From the NCBI RefSeq assembly GCF_016917755.1, contig NZ_CP070326.1, forward strand, positions 7,626,001-7,690,000: a stretch of 64,000 bases of DNA, read 5' to 3'. The notes below the pieces were generated by a model, which was not told the origin of the DNA, did no database searches, and was given only the letters and a program-made list of their open reading frames with translations. Position 1 is the first letter of the stretch; each line of letters starts with the position of its first letter. A program made the translations under genes and the position numbers. This DNA is from Streptomyces noursei. GTDB taxonomy: Bacteria; Actinomycetota; Actinomycetes; Streptomycetales; Streptomycetaceae. Shown here piece by piece: positions 25,710 to 34,076 of the stretch.

Positions 25710-26192
25710 TCAGGTAGTCGACGACGTCCGCACCCAGGTCGTCCACCCGCCCGACGGCCACTGGTTGCCGGTGAAGACGTTGTGGTACGGCTTGCCGCCG
25801 GCGGATTCGTCCAGCGTGCACCGCCAGCCGAACGCCTGCCGGTAGAAGTCCGCGGTCGCCTCGGCGTCGGTGGTGCCGACCTCGAACCAGGCATAGGAGC
25901 CGGGCACGGGCCGGCCCAGCTTCTCCAGCCGCTCCTGGTCGGCGCCGACGTCCGCCGAGACGATCGAGACGTTCAACGCCTCCTCGGGGCTGTCGGCGTT
26001 GTCGTAGATCGCTCCCATAGGGAACGGCAGGCCCGGCGCCATGATCCGCGTGTAGGTGACTGCGCCCACCGACGAGTCGGGGTCGACTGCGAAGTCCCAG
26101 CCGAGCAACGCGCCGTAGAAGTCCTTGACGGCCTGACCGACTGCAGTCCTGATCTCGAACCAGACGACATTGCCCGGATCCATGAAGCCCAC
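25710..26192 (-). pseudogene. 3'-truncated two-module VOC protein
   Basis: This frame carries a complete first VOC module (VVWFEIRTAVGQAVKDFYGALLGWDF through YTRIMAPGLPFPMGAIYD) and only the beginning of a second (GSYAWFEVGTTDAEATADFYRQAFGW). It then runs into about 18 unrelated residues (NQWPSGGWTTWVRTSSTT) at the junction with the Gfo/Idh remnant. Intact relatives are about 250-260 residues; this one ends at 160. A GTG at 26192 with GGAGGAGGAG upstream is the likely original start. The first module may still fold. Confidence 0.7.
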
Positions 26193-26579
26193 GATGGCTC
26201 CTCCTCCTTCATCTTCCACGGAACCTTCTGAAGATCCTTCTGAAACGGACGTCGCGCAGGGCCACACGCCCGCCACCGATCGGGCTGTGCAACGGACAGC
26301 GCCGCCCCGCTCCGCTCGGCGGACGCGGCCCCGCCAGACACCTCGACGCCAGGAGCCCAATAGGTCGGCGAATGTCCCAATGGACGGTCGTCCCTCATCC
26401 GGTCGAGCCCGAACGCCCCCTCGTACACGAGGCCGGGACAACATCCGCATCTTTGTTGTTTCTGCCAGTACGACGCTCTGTCGGGGTGCGGGAAGACTGC
26501 CCGCCAAAGGCTGCGGCGGGTCCCGGGGATCGGGAGGCCGGGGCCAAGGACATGACGAGGCAAACGGGAGGACCGCACG
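26193..26579. other. Intergenic region (387 bp)
   Basis: A divergent promoter region between the truncated VOC gene and the methyltransferase gene. No gene or clear operator is visible. It is A/T-richer than average near 26440-26470. Confidence 0.45.
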
Positions 26580-27320
26580 ATGGGCGTGCAGCAGTACGAC
26601 GAGATCGGTGAGGCGTTCGAGGGCTTCAAGTCCCTGCCGCTGGCGCACTACGCGGAGGTGCCCGGCTTCCTGGCCATGGTCGGGGACGTGCGCGGCAAGT
26701 CGGTCCTCGACCTGGCCTCCGGCACCGGCTTCTACAGCCGGGAGTTCAAGCGGCGTGGCGCCACGGAGGTGCTCGGAATCGACATCTCCGGTGAAATGGT
26801 CGCGGCGGCACGGGAGTTGGAGGAGCGCGACCCGCTGGGTGTGCGCTATGACGTGGGTGATGTGTCCGTACTGCGACCCCTCGGGCGGCGCTTCGACATC
26901 GCCACGGCGGTCCAACTGCTCAACTACGCGGACGACGTCGCCGCCATGGAGCGGATGTGCCGCAACGTGCACCGCAACCTGACACCCGGCGCCGAGTTCT
27001 TCATGCTCAACCAGACACCCGACTACCGCTTCGACGGGCCGTCCATGGGCAAGTACGGGTTCCTCAGCGAGCCGACGGACGAGGAGGCCGAGACCGGGCC
27101 GCGAGTGCGGATCACGGCGCTGCTCGACCCGCCGATCTCGTTCGTCACCGCCTGCCCGCGCCGCGAGGTCTATGAGGAGTGTCTGCAGGCCGCCGGATTC
27201 AGCGAGTTGGCCTGGGTCCCGTTGGAGGTGTCCGACGCCGGTATGCGCAAGTTCGGTGCGGACTTCTGGGCGGACTTCCTTGCCAACCCTCCGCTGGAGA
27301 TGCTGCGCTGCCGCGCCTGA
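26580..27320 (+). CDS. Class I SAM-dependent methyltransferase
   Basis: A 246-residue methyltransferase. The SAM-binding motif I is SVLDLASGTGFYSREF at about residues 40-55, followed by VLGIDISGEMVAAAREL (acidic end of strand 2) and VRYDVGDVSVL. FDIATAVQLLNYADD gives motif IV. GGGAGGA precedes Met 26580. Resembles small-molecule (ubiE/toxoflavin-type) methyltransferases rather than rRNA enzymes. Substrate unknown; it is not in an obvious operon. Confidence 0.88.
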   Translation: MGVQQYDEIGEAFEGFKSLPLAHYAEVPGFLAMVGDVRGKSVLDLASGTGFYSREFKRRGATEVLGIDISGEMVAAARELEERDPLGVRYDVGDVSVLRPLGRRFDIATAVQLLNYADDVAAMERMCRNVHRNLTPGAEFFMLNQTPDYRFDGPSMGKYGFLSEPTDEEAETGPRVRITALLDPPISFVTACPRREVYEECLQAAGFSELAWVPLEVSDAGMRKFGADFWADFLANPPLEMLRCRA

Positions 27321-27536
27321 CGACCGACCGGTCGGCCCGGCGCCCCGGCGCCCCGGCCTCCGCGCCTCGCCCGAACGGAGGCCGGGCCGTTGCCAGGCAC
27401 GGGCCGAGTTCTCCGGAATTCCACGGCTCTCGACCCCGAGAGGAACGTCTCGTCGGCGATCCGCTCCTGGACCGGCACTCCCCTCGCCAGTAAGGTGCAA
27501 AGCACTGATTTGGTGATGACAGGAGAGAGGGAACCC

Positions 27537-28370
27537 GTGCGGGATTGGCAGTTGAGCCGGACCTTCGCAAGTCGTTCGGGCAAGGTGAGCTGGGAGGCGC
27601 TCGGCGATCCGTCGGCCCCACCGGTGGTGCTCCTGCACGGCACGCCCTTCTCCTCGTACGTCTGGCGTGCAGTCGCGCGGTCGCTGGCCCAGCGGTTTCG
27701 CGTGTTCGTGTGGGACATGCCCGGCTATGGATCGTCAGAGAAGTACGAAGGACAGGACGTGTCGTTGGCCGCCCAGGGCCGGATCTTCCGGGACCTGCTG
27801 GACCACTGGGGTCTGGCGGAACCTCTGGTCGTCGCGCATGACTTCGGCGGAGCTGTCGCGCTGCGTGCCCACCTGTTGCACGACGCCCGGTACCGTCGAC
27901 TGGTCCTCGTGGACCCTGTCGCGCTGGCTCCCTGGGGTTCACCGTTCTTCCGACTCGTCGGCGACCACAGCGAGGTGTTCGCACAGTTGCCGCCGGCCCT
28001 GCACAGGGCCCTGGTGCAGGAGTACATCGCCTCCGCGAGCCACCCGGGCCTGCACCCGGCGACGAGGGACAGGCTTGTCGCGCCGTGGCTGGGCGAACAA
28101 GGCCAACCCGCCTTCTACCGGCAGATCGCCCAGGCCGACCAGCGCTTCACCGACGAGATCCAGGATCGGTACGGGGAGATCGCCCTGCCCGTGCTGGTGT
28201 GTTGGGGCGAGGACGACACATGGATCCCCGTGGCCAGGAGCCGGGAGCTCACCTCCGCCATTCCCGGAGCCATCTTGCGACTCATCCCCGGCGCCGGTCA
28301 CCTGGTCCAGGAGGACGCCCCGGCCGAACTCACCGCAGCGGTACTGGAGTTCCTCGCAGTCGATGGGTGA
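27537..28370 (+). CDS. Alpha/beta hydrolase with Asp nucleophile (haloalkane dehalogenase/epoxide hydrolase-like)
   Basis: A 277-residue alpha/beta hydrolase. It has the oxyanion HGTP motif (LLHGTPFSSYVWR, residues 33-44) and the nucleophile elbow VVAHDFGGAVAL with Asp102 in place of Ser. The acid is in CWGEDDTWIP and the catalytic His in PGAGHLVQED. Asp nucleophiles characterise haloalkane dehalogenases, fluoroacetate dehalogenases and epoxide hydrolases. The GTG at 27537 with GAGAGGG upstream is preferred; the in-frame ATG at 27516 has no ribosome site. It converges on the FAD monooxygenase gene with a 15-bp gap. Confidence 0.85.
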   Translation: MRDWQLSRTFASRSGKVSWEALGDPSAPPVVLLHGTPFSSYVWRAVARSLAQRFRVFVWDMPGYGSSEKYEGQDVSLAAQGRIFRDLLDHWGLAEPLVVAHDFGGAVALRAHLLHDARYRRLVLVDPVALAPWGSPFFRLVGDHSEVFAQLPPALHRALVQEYIASASHPGLHPATRDRLVAPWLGEQGQPAFYRQIAQADQRFTDEIQDRYGEIALPVLVCWGEDDTWIPVARSRELTSAIPGAILRLIPGAGHLVQEDAPAELTAAVLEFLAVDG

Positions 28371-28385
28371 ACCAGCCGACGCGCC

Positions 28386-29483
28386 TCAGCCACCGAACAT
28401 CGCCGCGCCCTCTCGGCCCTTTGCCTGGTTCTCGGCAACGTAGGGCCGCATCTCCGCCTCGTATGCGGCGAACGCCGTCACGTGGTCGCCGCTCGCCTCG
28501 GCCAGCTGACGGGCCAGCGTGCGCGCGCCGATGAGTGCCTGCGAGGTGCCCATGCCGCTGGTGGGTGCAGCGCAGTACCCCGCGTCGCCGATCAACGTGA
28601 TCCGGCCGTGCGACCACCGGTCCAGGTGGATCTGACTGGCGGAGGAGAAGTAGAAGTCATCCGCTGCCGTCATGGCCTCCAGGAGGCGGGGCGTCTCCCA
28701 TGCGTTGCCGGCGAACGCCTCCCGCACCGCCTGCTCCTGCTCGTCCCGACTCCGCCGGTCCAGCGCGGGAGAGTCGGTGGCGAAGGACAGGCTGACCATC
28801 AGGCTGTTCGGGTCGGCGGCGCTGAACGCGTAGATCGCCGTGCCCCTGCCCTGCTGCAGCACTCCGCCGTGGTCGAGGCCGAGGTGGTTGGGCGCGGTGA
28901 ATCCGGCCCCGGACATGCCCAGGTGCCGTATGACGTCGGAGTGCGGGCCGAAGGCGAGTTGGCGCACCTTCGAGTAGTTGCCGTCCGCGCCGATGACGAG
29001 GTCGAAGCGGCGGGACGCGGCTCGCTCGAACCCGACCTCGACTCCGTTGTCGTCCTGGGCGAGAGCGTTGATGGAGTCGTCGAACACATACTCCACGTCG
29101 GCCGCGGTGAGCCGGTGCAGGATCCGGGTCAGTTCCCGCTTGGGCACTTCGAGCTCGCCGGCGAACACTTCGGCCGGCAGCCGTCCGATCTCGGCCCCCG
29201 TCGCGTCCAACAGCGCGGTGCCGCGCATCTTCGTGTCCTGGCCGCGGACCTCGTCGAGGACGCCCATCTCCTGGAGCGCGTCGAACGCCGCGCCGCGGAA
29301 GTCGACCGCGTACCCGGTGTCCCGGAGATCGGGCGCACGCTCGACAACGGTCACCTCGTAACCGTCGCGCCGCAGGAAGTAGGCCAGGGCCGGCCCGGCC
29401 ACGCTGGCACCCGAGATCAGAACCCTCCCCTTCTCCGCCTTCGTCACCTTCGTCTTCGTGTTCGCGTTCGCGTTCGGCGTCAT
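28386..29483 (-). CDS. FAD-dependent monooxygenase (PHBH-type)
   Basis: A 365-residue flavoprotein monooxygenase. It has the FAD-binding start RVLISGASVAGPALAYFLRR (about 20-39), the DG motif DLVIGADGNYSKVRQ (about 155) and the GD motif ITLIGDAGYCAAPTSGMGTSQAL (about 285-307). Relatives include TetX-like and aromatic-hydroxylating enzymes. Met 29483 is chosen; a GTG 9 bp upstream is possible. Oddity: residues 4-16 are a low-complexity Asn-Ala/Thr-Lys run from a short DNA repeat. It is divergent from a TetR gene with a perfect inverted repeat between them, so it is probably that regulator's target. Confidence 0.9.
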   Translation of the reverse strand: MTPNANANTKTKVTKAEKGRVLISGASVAGPALAYFLRRDGYEVTVVERAPDLRDTGYAVDFRGAAFDALQEMGVLDEVRGQDTKMRGTALLDATGAEIGRLPAEVFAGELEVPKRELTRILHRLTAADVEYVFDDSINALAQDDNGVEVGFERAASRRFDLVIGADGNYSKVRQLAFGPHSDVIRHLGMSGAGFTAPNHLGLDHGGVLQQGRGTAIYAFSAADPNSLMVSLSFATDSPALDRRSRDEQEQAVREAFAGNAWETPRLLEAMTAADDFYFSSASQIHLDRWSHGRITLIGDAGYCAAPTSGMGTSQALIGARTLARQLAEASGDHVTAFAAYEAEMRPYVAENQAKGREGAAMFGG

Positions 29484-29504
29484 GGGCAGCACCGTAGACA
29501 GGGT

Positions 29505-29546
29505 TTGCCCATTTGGTCAAACCATCTGGATGAACCAAATGGGCAA
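29505..29546. promoter_or_regulatory. Perfect 13-bp inverted repeat, probable TetR operator
   Basis: TTGCCCATTTGGT (29505-29517) and ACCAAATGGGCAA (29534-29546) are exact inverted copies with a 16-bp spacer, centred between the divergent monooxygenase and TetR genes. Each TTTGGT arm also pairs with an inner ACC-containing element. A TATGCT hexamer at 29555-29560 sits 7 bp before the TetR ATG, suggesting a leaderless transcript whose promoter overlaps the operator. Confidence 0.85.
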
Positions 29547-29567
29547 TCGTCCGTTATGCTGTGCGGC

Positions 29568-30059
29568 ATGGGAAACCGAGAAGATCTACTGGCCGGGGCC
29601 AAGCGGTGCCTGATCGAACGCGGCTGGGCACGCACCACCGTCCGGGACATCGCCTCAGCCGCCGGAGTCAGTCATGCCGCCATCGGCTACCACTTCGGCT
29701 CCAAGGACGCGCTGCTCACCCAGGCACTGGTGCAGGCGGTGGACGAACTCGGCGATGAACTGGCCTCACGCGCCCCGGCGGACAAGCCGGAAGAGCGCTG
29801 GCAGGCACTGATCGACAGCTTCACCACACACCGGGCACTGTGGGTGGCTCAACTAGAGGCCGCAGTGCAGGCCCAACGGTCACCGGAGGTGCGCGCGCAC
29901 CTCGCCGAGGGGCAGCGTCAGGGACGCGAGGGACTGGGCGGCTCGGTACCGCTCGCGTTGCTGACCGGACTGATGCTGCAGTGGCTGGTGGACCCGGAAC
30001 ACGCACCGTCCGGCGCGGACGTGACCCACGAGCTTCGCTCGCTCGGCAACGGGATCTGA
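29568..30059 (+). CDS. TetR family regulator with shortened ligand domain
   Basis: A 163-residue TetR regulator. The HTH is intact (LLAGAKRCLIERGWARTTVRDIASAAGVSHAAIGYHFGSKDALL, residues 5-48). The ligand domain has LWVAQLEAAVQAQRSPEVRAHLAEGQRQGREGL, then jumps to GGSVPLALLTGLMLQWLVDPEHAPSG. Relatives I recall carry about 20 further residues (a D/E-rich helix) at this jump and total about 185-195. An in-frame deletion of roughly 60 bp is therefore likely; DNA binding should be unaffected, ligand response may not be. Probably represses the divergent monooxygenase. Confidence 0.88.
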   Translation: MGNREDLLAGAKRCLIERGWARTTVRDIASAAGVSHAAIGYHFGSKDALLTQALVQAVDELGDELASRAPADKPEERWQALIDSFTTHRALWVAQLEAAVQAQRSPEVRAHLAEGQRQGREGLGGSVPLALLTGLMLQWLVDPEHAPSGADVTHELRSLGNGI

Positions 30060-30116
30060 CTCACGCCCTGCGGCTGCCGGCCGCAAGCCACCCCGCCGCC
30101 TCATGTCGCCCACAGC

Positions 30117-30617
30117 TCACGGGCGCGGGGAAGGCACCGCCTCCAGGTGGGCCTTGAGGCGTTCGAGCGTGGTACCGATGTGGACACCGTTGGCCCCCAT
30201 GCGGTTGCGCACACCGGTGACGAGAATGGCGACGGGGACGAACCACAGGGGCACCCGTATCCAGTTGGTCTCGGTGATGACGCAGCCCTCTTCGGCGGGC
30301 ACTATGTCATATTGCCAACGCGAGATGGGCACATGGAGCGGTGTCACGGTCACCTCGTAGGCGAAGCGCTGCGAGGCCGCGGCGTCGGTGACACGGCAGC
30401 GGGTGACCCAACGGCGCAGACCGTTACGGTTCCAACCCTGGAAGCGCGCGCCGACCACGGCACGGGTGCCACCGTCCAGCCAGCGGGCGCGGTACGTCTC
30501 CTCGGCGAAGCGCGCCATGGCCGTCGGATCGCTGATGACCGCGTACGCCTGGGCCGCGGTGGCGTGGATCGTGACGGACCCGATGGCGGCGGGCTCGGGG
30601 AATCGCGGAATTCTCAT
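30117..30617 (-). CDS. SRPBCC family protein
   Basis: A 166-residue START-like (SRPBCC) protein. Typical elements are SVTIHATAAQAYAVISDPTAMARF at residues 14-37, VGARFQGWNRNG, and a C-terminal amphipathic helix (IGTTLERLKAHLEAV). AAAGAGAAG precedes Met 30617. These proteins bind hydrophobic ligands in a deep cavity; roles range from polyketide cyclases to lipid carriers. Ligand unknown. Confidence 0.87.
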   Translation of the reverse strand: MRIPRFPEPAAIGSVTIHATAAQAYAVISDPTAMARFAEETYRARWLDGGTRAVVGARFQGWNRNGLRRWVTRCRVTDAAASQRFAYEVTVTPLHVPISRWQYDIVPAEEGCVITETNWIRVPLWFVPVAILVTGVRNRMGANGVHIGTTLERLKAHLEAVPSPRP

Positions 30618-30863
30618 CGGGCTTCTCTTTCGCTGAGGTGATCGGTGACTACATCAGTCAACGAGACGCCCGTCAACACCCTTGAGGCGACCGGGCAGGT
30701 TCAAGCCCCCTGCAAGTAGGCCGGTTTGACGAAACCCATGCCCATGCGACCCGAGCGGACGCGGGCGCGAACATCACCGAGTCCCCCATGCTCGTCTCGT
30801 TAGGGCTGCTCCTCAGGCCGCCCCCTCAGACCGCTGCCTGAGGCCGCTCCCTAAGGTCGCCCT

Positions 30864-31415
30864 TCACGACTCCTCCGCGTCTGGGCGTGGGCACTCGGCC
30901 GGGAAGAAGATCCGGCTGAGGAGGTACGGGGCGCGGCCCGGCGCGGGCCGGTTGGCGAGCAGGGGCCCCAGGATTTCCAGCATCTTGTGGTTCATCTCGG
31001 CGAGTTCGTCCTGGCTGAGCCAGAGCGTGCCCTGGCGATAGGCGACCGCATCGGCGACCGGGGCCGCGCCGGGCCGGTCGAGATAGGCGTTGAACTCTGC
31101 GATCAGCACGGCCATGGCGGCGGCGAAGCCCCGGCGATGGTCGTCCAGCGACATCGCGGACGCCGCGTCGGCGTCGATGACCGGGCGGTCCCGGCGGAGC
31201 CGGTAGTGACGCTCGACGGCACCGCGTACCCGCTGCTCCTCGACCAGTTCCAAGAAGCCCGCCTCGGCGAGCAGGGCGACATGCCGATACATGGTCACCT
31301 TCGGCACCTCGGGCATGCGCTCACGCAGCTGAGAGGTGGTCAGCACACGCTCTCCGGCGAGGGCGTGCAGCACGCGCAGGCGCACGGGGTGGAGGAGTAG
31401 TTCGGTAGCGTCCAT
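30864..31415 (-). CDS. Winged-helix (ArsR/PadR-like) transcriptional regulator
   Basis: A 183-residue regulator. The N-terminal winged helix contains LLHPVRLRVLHALAGERVLTTSQLRERMPEVPKVTMYRHVALLAEAGFLELV (residues 7-58), followed by a helical C-terminal domain. It is divergent from an alpha/beta hydrolase gene. A pair of nested inverted repeats starts 8 bp before its start codon, where autorepression would be expected. No clear ribosome site is visible. Confidence 0.88.
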   Translation of the reverse strand: MDATELLLHPVRLRVLHALAGERVLTTSQLRERMPEVPKVTMYRHVALLAEAGFLELVEEQRVRGAVERHYRLRRDRPVIDADAASAMSLDDHRRGFAAAMAVLIAEFNAYLDRPGAAPVADAVAYRQGTLWLSQDELAEMNHKMLEILGPLLANRPAPGRAPYLLSRIFFPAECPRPDAEES

Positions 31416-31422
31416 GGCTGTA

Positions 31423-31461
31423 CTGTTTCACGAGCGGTACCATTACCAAAATTGGAAACAG
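31423..31461. promoter_or_regulatory. Nested inverted repeats between the winged-helix regulator and hydrolase genes
   Basis: An outer pair CTGTTTC (31423-31429) and GAAACAG (31455-31461) brackets a perfect 10-bp palindrome CCAAAATTGG (31446-31455). The region is unusually A/T-rich for this DNA. Likely operator of the adjacent regulator. Confidence 0.6.
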
Positions 31462-31474
31462 CAGAGGGGGGCGT

Positions 31475-32341
31475 ATGCGCCAGGCAGAGGGGCGGACGGT
31501 CCAGGTGAACGGCCGGTCCGTCTATGTCGAGGAGTCGGGCAGCGGGCCGGACTGGGTGGTCTTCGAAGCGGGCCAGGGCCTGGGGCGCACCTGCTGGGAT
31601 TCGGTGTTGCCGCTGCTCGCGGGGCGGGCGCGACTGGTGGCGTACGACCGCGCCGGATTCGGCCGCAGCGGACGGACGACGGCACAGCTGGGTATCGACG
31701 ACCTTGCCGCGGACCTGGTCGCGCTGGTCGAGGCGGTCGTCCCCGGCCGGTGTGTGCTTGTCGCGCACAGCATGGGCGGGCTGGTCGCCCGGCGTGCGGT
31801 GGAGAGTCTGGGGCCGCGGCTGCGGGGGTTGGTACTGCTCGATCCGACGCCGGAGACCGCGCCCGCGTACGACACGTTCGATCAGACCGTCGGGAGGGTC
31901 GACCGCGCAATGGGGGTGTCGCAGGCGCTGGTCCGGTTCCGCCCGTTGGCTCGCATGGCCAGCGGACATGTCCGACGCGTCTTCCCTGCGGACACCTACG
32001 CGACCATGCTCGCCGAAGACTTCGTCCCGGACGGCATCGCGCAGACGCGGAAGGAGCTCAAGGCCGTGGCGGCGGCCATTCCACAGTTCCGCTCCGAGCC
32101 GCCCGGCCTCCCGGAGTGCCCAACGGTCCTGCTCTCGGCGACCCGCCCCGCAAAGGGCCGGGAACAGCAGCATGCCGCTCTCGCCGAACATCAGCGACGT
32201 TGGGTCGAGACGCTGCCGGACGGGCGGTTCGAGGCGGTCGACTCGGGCCATTTCCTCCAGGCCGAACAGCCGGCGATCGTTGCGGACCGGATCGGGCACT
32301 ACCTCGACCGCGCTCCGGACCGACACGCACGATCGGCCTGA
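31475..32341 (+). CDS. Alpha/beta hydrolase
   Basis: A 288-residue alpha/beta hydrolase with a Ser nucleophile in CVLVAHSMGGLVARR (Ser about 92), the oxyanion-region FEAGQGLGRTCW, VAYDRAGFGRSG after strand 4, and catalytic His in VDSGHFLQAEQP near residue 260. GAGGGGGG lies before Met 31475. Probably controlled by the divergent winged-helix regulator. Esterase, lipase or lactonase activity is possible; nothing in the context singles one out. Confidence 0.88.
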   Translation: MRQAEGRTVQVNGRSVYVEESGSGPDWVVFEAGQGLGRTCWDSVLPLLAGRARLVAYDRAGFGRSGRTTAQLGIDDLAADLVALVEAVVPGRCVLVAHSMGGLVARRAVESLGPRLRGLVLLDPTPETAPAYDTFDQTVGRVDRAMGVSQALVRFRPLARMASGHVRRVFPADTYATMLAEDFVPDGIAQTRKELKAVAAAIPQFRSEPPGLPECPTVLLSATRPAKGREQQHAALAEHQRRWVETLPDGRFEAVDSGHFLQAEQPAIVADRIGHYLDRAPDRHARSA

Positions 32342-32568
32342 CGCCCCCCGAACGATGAAGGTCTCACAGCCTCCTTAAGGCAACACCGGGCGCTCTCCCC
32401 GCACGCCAAGCCATTCCCGCCGACGCGGTACTGCGCGCGACAGACGCCGATCGCGAGCGGGCCGCGGTGCACTGCAAGCCGCACAGCCGATGGCCGGGTC
32501 GCCACGATCCCGCACCGGCAGACAAGGAGACCAAGAGCCCGCACTCCGCCGGCGCCTGACGCAGCGAC

Positions 32569-32856
32569 ATGCAGTCGTCTCGACGCATGGTTGTCGTCGA
32601 GTTCCCGGATGGGGATCGGGTCAAGGAGTGGTACGCGCCTTCCGAGTGTGCGGAAGCGCTGGAGATCCGGAAGTCGGCCCTGGAGCGGCGGCTGTTGCTT
32701 GTCCAGGGTGTGCCTGAGCAGCGGCATCGACGGACGGCCCGAGTCCGCCTCGCCGCAGGACCGCCGTTGGCCTCCGCCTCCCGGCCCACTGCGACAGGCC
32801 CCAGCCCGTCTTCGTGCCGCCTCAACTCCTTCCCGCAGCAGTGGTGTTGCCGGTGA
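32569..32856 (+). CDS. Small hypothetical protein
   Basis: A 95-residue frame. The first 55 residues (MVVVEFPDGDRVKEWYAPSECAEALEIRKSALERRLLLV) look protein-like and have third-position G/C bias; the tail is low-complexity Pro/Ser/Ala. No family match or strong ribosome site. It could be a small gene or a remnant. The rest of the 774-bp gap between 32342 and 33115 shows nothing but the hairpin at 32941. Confidence 0.35.
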   Translation: MQSSRRMVVVEFPDGDRVKEWYAPSECAEALEIRKSALERRLLLVQGVPEQRHRRTARVRLAAGPPLASASRPTATGPSPSSCRLNSFPQQWCCR

Positions 32857-32940
32857 GTGGGGTGAGGGACGAGTAGCGGACGCAAGGCGTATCGCACGTG
32901 ACCCGTGTGGGAATCGGGATTCAGGGCATGCGTATGGATA

Positions 32941-32973
32941 CCCCCGGCCGGGCTCTCCCGTCCCGGCCGGGGG
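32941..32973. terminator. Very strong GC hairpin (12-bp perfect stem)
   Basis: CCCCCGGCCGGG (32941-32952) and CCCGGCCGGGGG (32962-32973) form a perfect 12-bp stem with a 9-base loop. It lies 600 bp after the hydrolase stop and 143 bp before the sigma factor stop. A transcription terminator without a T-tract is most likely. Confidence 0.6.
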
Positions 32974-33115
32974 CGTGTCCATCGACGCTGTTCACGAGGT
33001 TGCGCAGCCGGCCCGTGCGGCGACTCGGAGGCACCCGCGCCTCGTCGAGTCCCACGTGGCGGAGGCCCGGCAAAGCTCGCTTCCCGCTGCCGCGGCCTTC
33101 GCCGGCCGGCCCCGC

Positions 33116-34000
33116 TCAGACGGTCAGGCCGAGCGCGGCCAGGCGGTCCGGATCGGTGAGGATGTCCAGGCCGATGATGCGGCCGTCCCGGATGGTGAAC
33201 GACATGACGGACAGCGCTCGGCCTTCGGCGAACGAGACCACGCCGGGCGTGCCGTTGACCAGCGCCAGATGTGCGTTCGCCGCGAAGCGGGCGAAGGTGA
33301 TCGCCTGGGACGCCACGTCGGAAGCGCCGCGCCGCACGACGCTCGGGACGAGCGTGCCGCCGTCGGAGCGCGCGACCACGGCGGGATCCAGGACGGCCAG
33401 GAGCGCCTCGAAGTCGCCGCCGCGGGAGGCGGTCAGAAAGGCGTCCACGACGTCGCGTTTACGGGCGTTGTCCATGTCGGCCGCCGGGGTGGCGCCCTGG
33501 ACCCGGCGGCGGGCGCGGCTGGCGAGTTGCCGGGTGGAGACGGTGGTGCGGCCGAGGATGGCGGCGATCTCGTCGAAGGGCACGTCGAACATGTCGTGCA
33601 GGACGAAGGCGAGCCGCTCGGCCGGGGCCAGGGTCTCCAGTACGACCATGAGGGCGATACCCACCGCGTCCGCGACCAGAACCTCCCGCTCAGGGTCGAC
33701 GCGGCCGAGTTGGGTGACCACGGGGTCCGGCAACCGGATCGGCCCGTCCTGCTCGGGCAGCGGATCCTCACGCCGGGAGGTACGCGAGCGCAGCATGTCC
33801 AGGCACACCCGGCCGACGACCGTGGTGAGCCATGCTCCCAGGTTCTTCACCTCGCTCACATCGGTGCGGCTGAGCTTGAGCCATGTCTCCTGGACAGCGT
33901 CCTCCGCCTCGGCTAGCGACCCCAGCATCCGGTAGGCCACCGCCCGCAGTCCCGACCGCTCCGCCTCGAAACGGTCGGCCAGAAAATTCTCTTCACTCAC
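33116..34000 (-). CDS. ECF41-type sigma factor (SigJ-like) with SnoaL-like C-terminal domain
   Basis: A 294-residue sigma factor. Region 2 contains LRAVAYRMLGSLAEAEDAVQETWLKL (residues 18-43), then WLTTVVGRVCLDMLRSR. Region 4 has LAFVLHDMFDVPFDEIAAILGRT (about 128-150). A C-terminal NTF2/SnoaL-like domain follows the R-K-R-D-V-V-D-A-F-L stretch, with SDGGT near residue 215, as in ECF41 factors where this domain tunes activity in place of an anti-sigma factor. GTG start at 34000. Its usual partner (carboxymuconolactone decarboxylase- or oxidoreductase-type gene) is not next to it. Confidence 0.92.
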   Translation of the reverse strand: MSEENFLADRFEAERSGLRAVAYRMLGSLAEAEDAVQETWLKLSRTDVSEVKNLGAWLTTVVGRVCLDMLRSRTSRREDPLPEQDGPIRLPDPVVTQLGRVDPEREVLVADAVGIALMVVLETLAPAERLAFVLHDMFDVPFDEIAAILGRTTVSTRQLASRARRRVQGATPAADMDNARKRDVVDAFLTASRGGDFEALLAVLDPAVVARSDGGTLVPSVVRRGASDVASQAITFARFAANAHLALVNGTPGVVSFAEGRALSVMSFTIRDGRIIGLDILTDPDRLAALGLTV

Positions 34001-34076
34001 CTGTCACACCCCCGTGTCGGGATCCGTCGGTCCAGTGACAGACGCTAACCGATCACGGCCACGAGGAGAGCACCAA

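Noticed and set aside
32941..32973. Strong hairpin considered as a small RNA, integrase attachment site or origin element
   Set aside because: No flanking direct repeats, integrase or repeated iterons; a terminator is the simplest reading.
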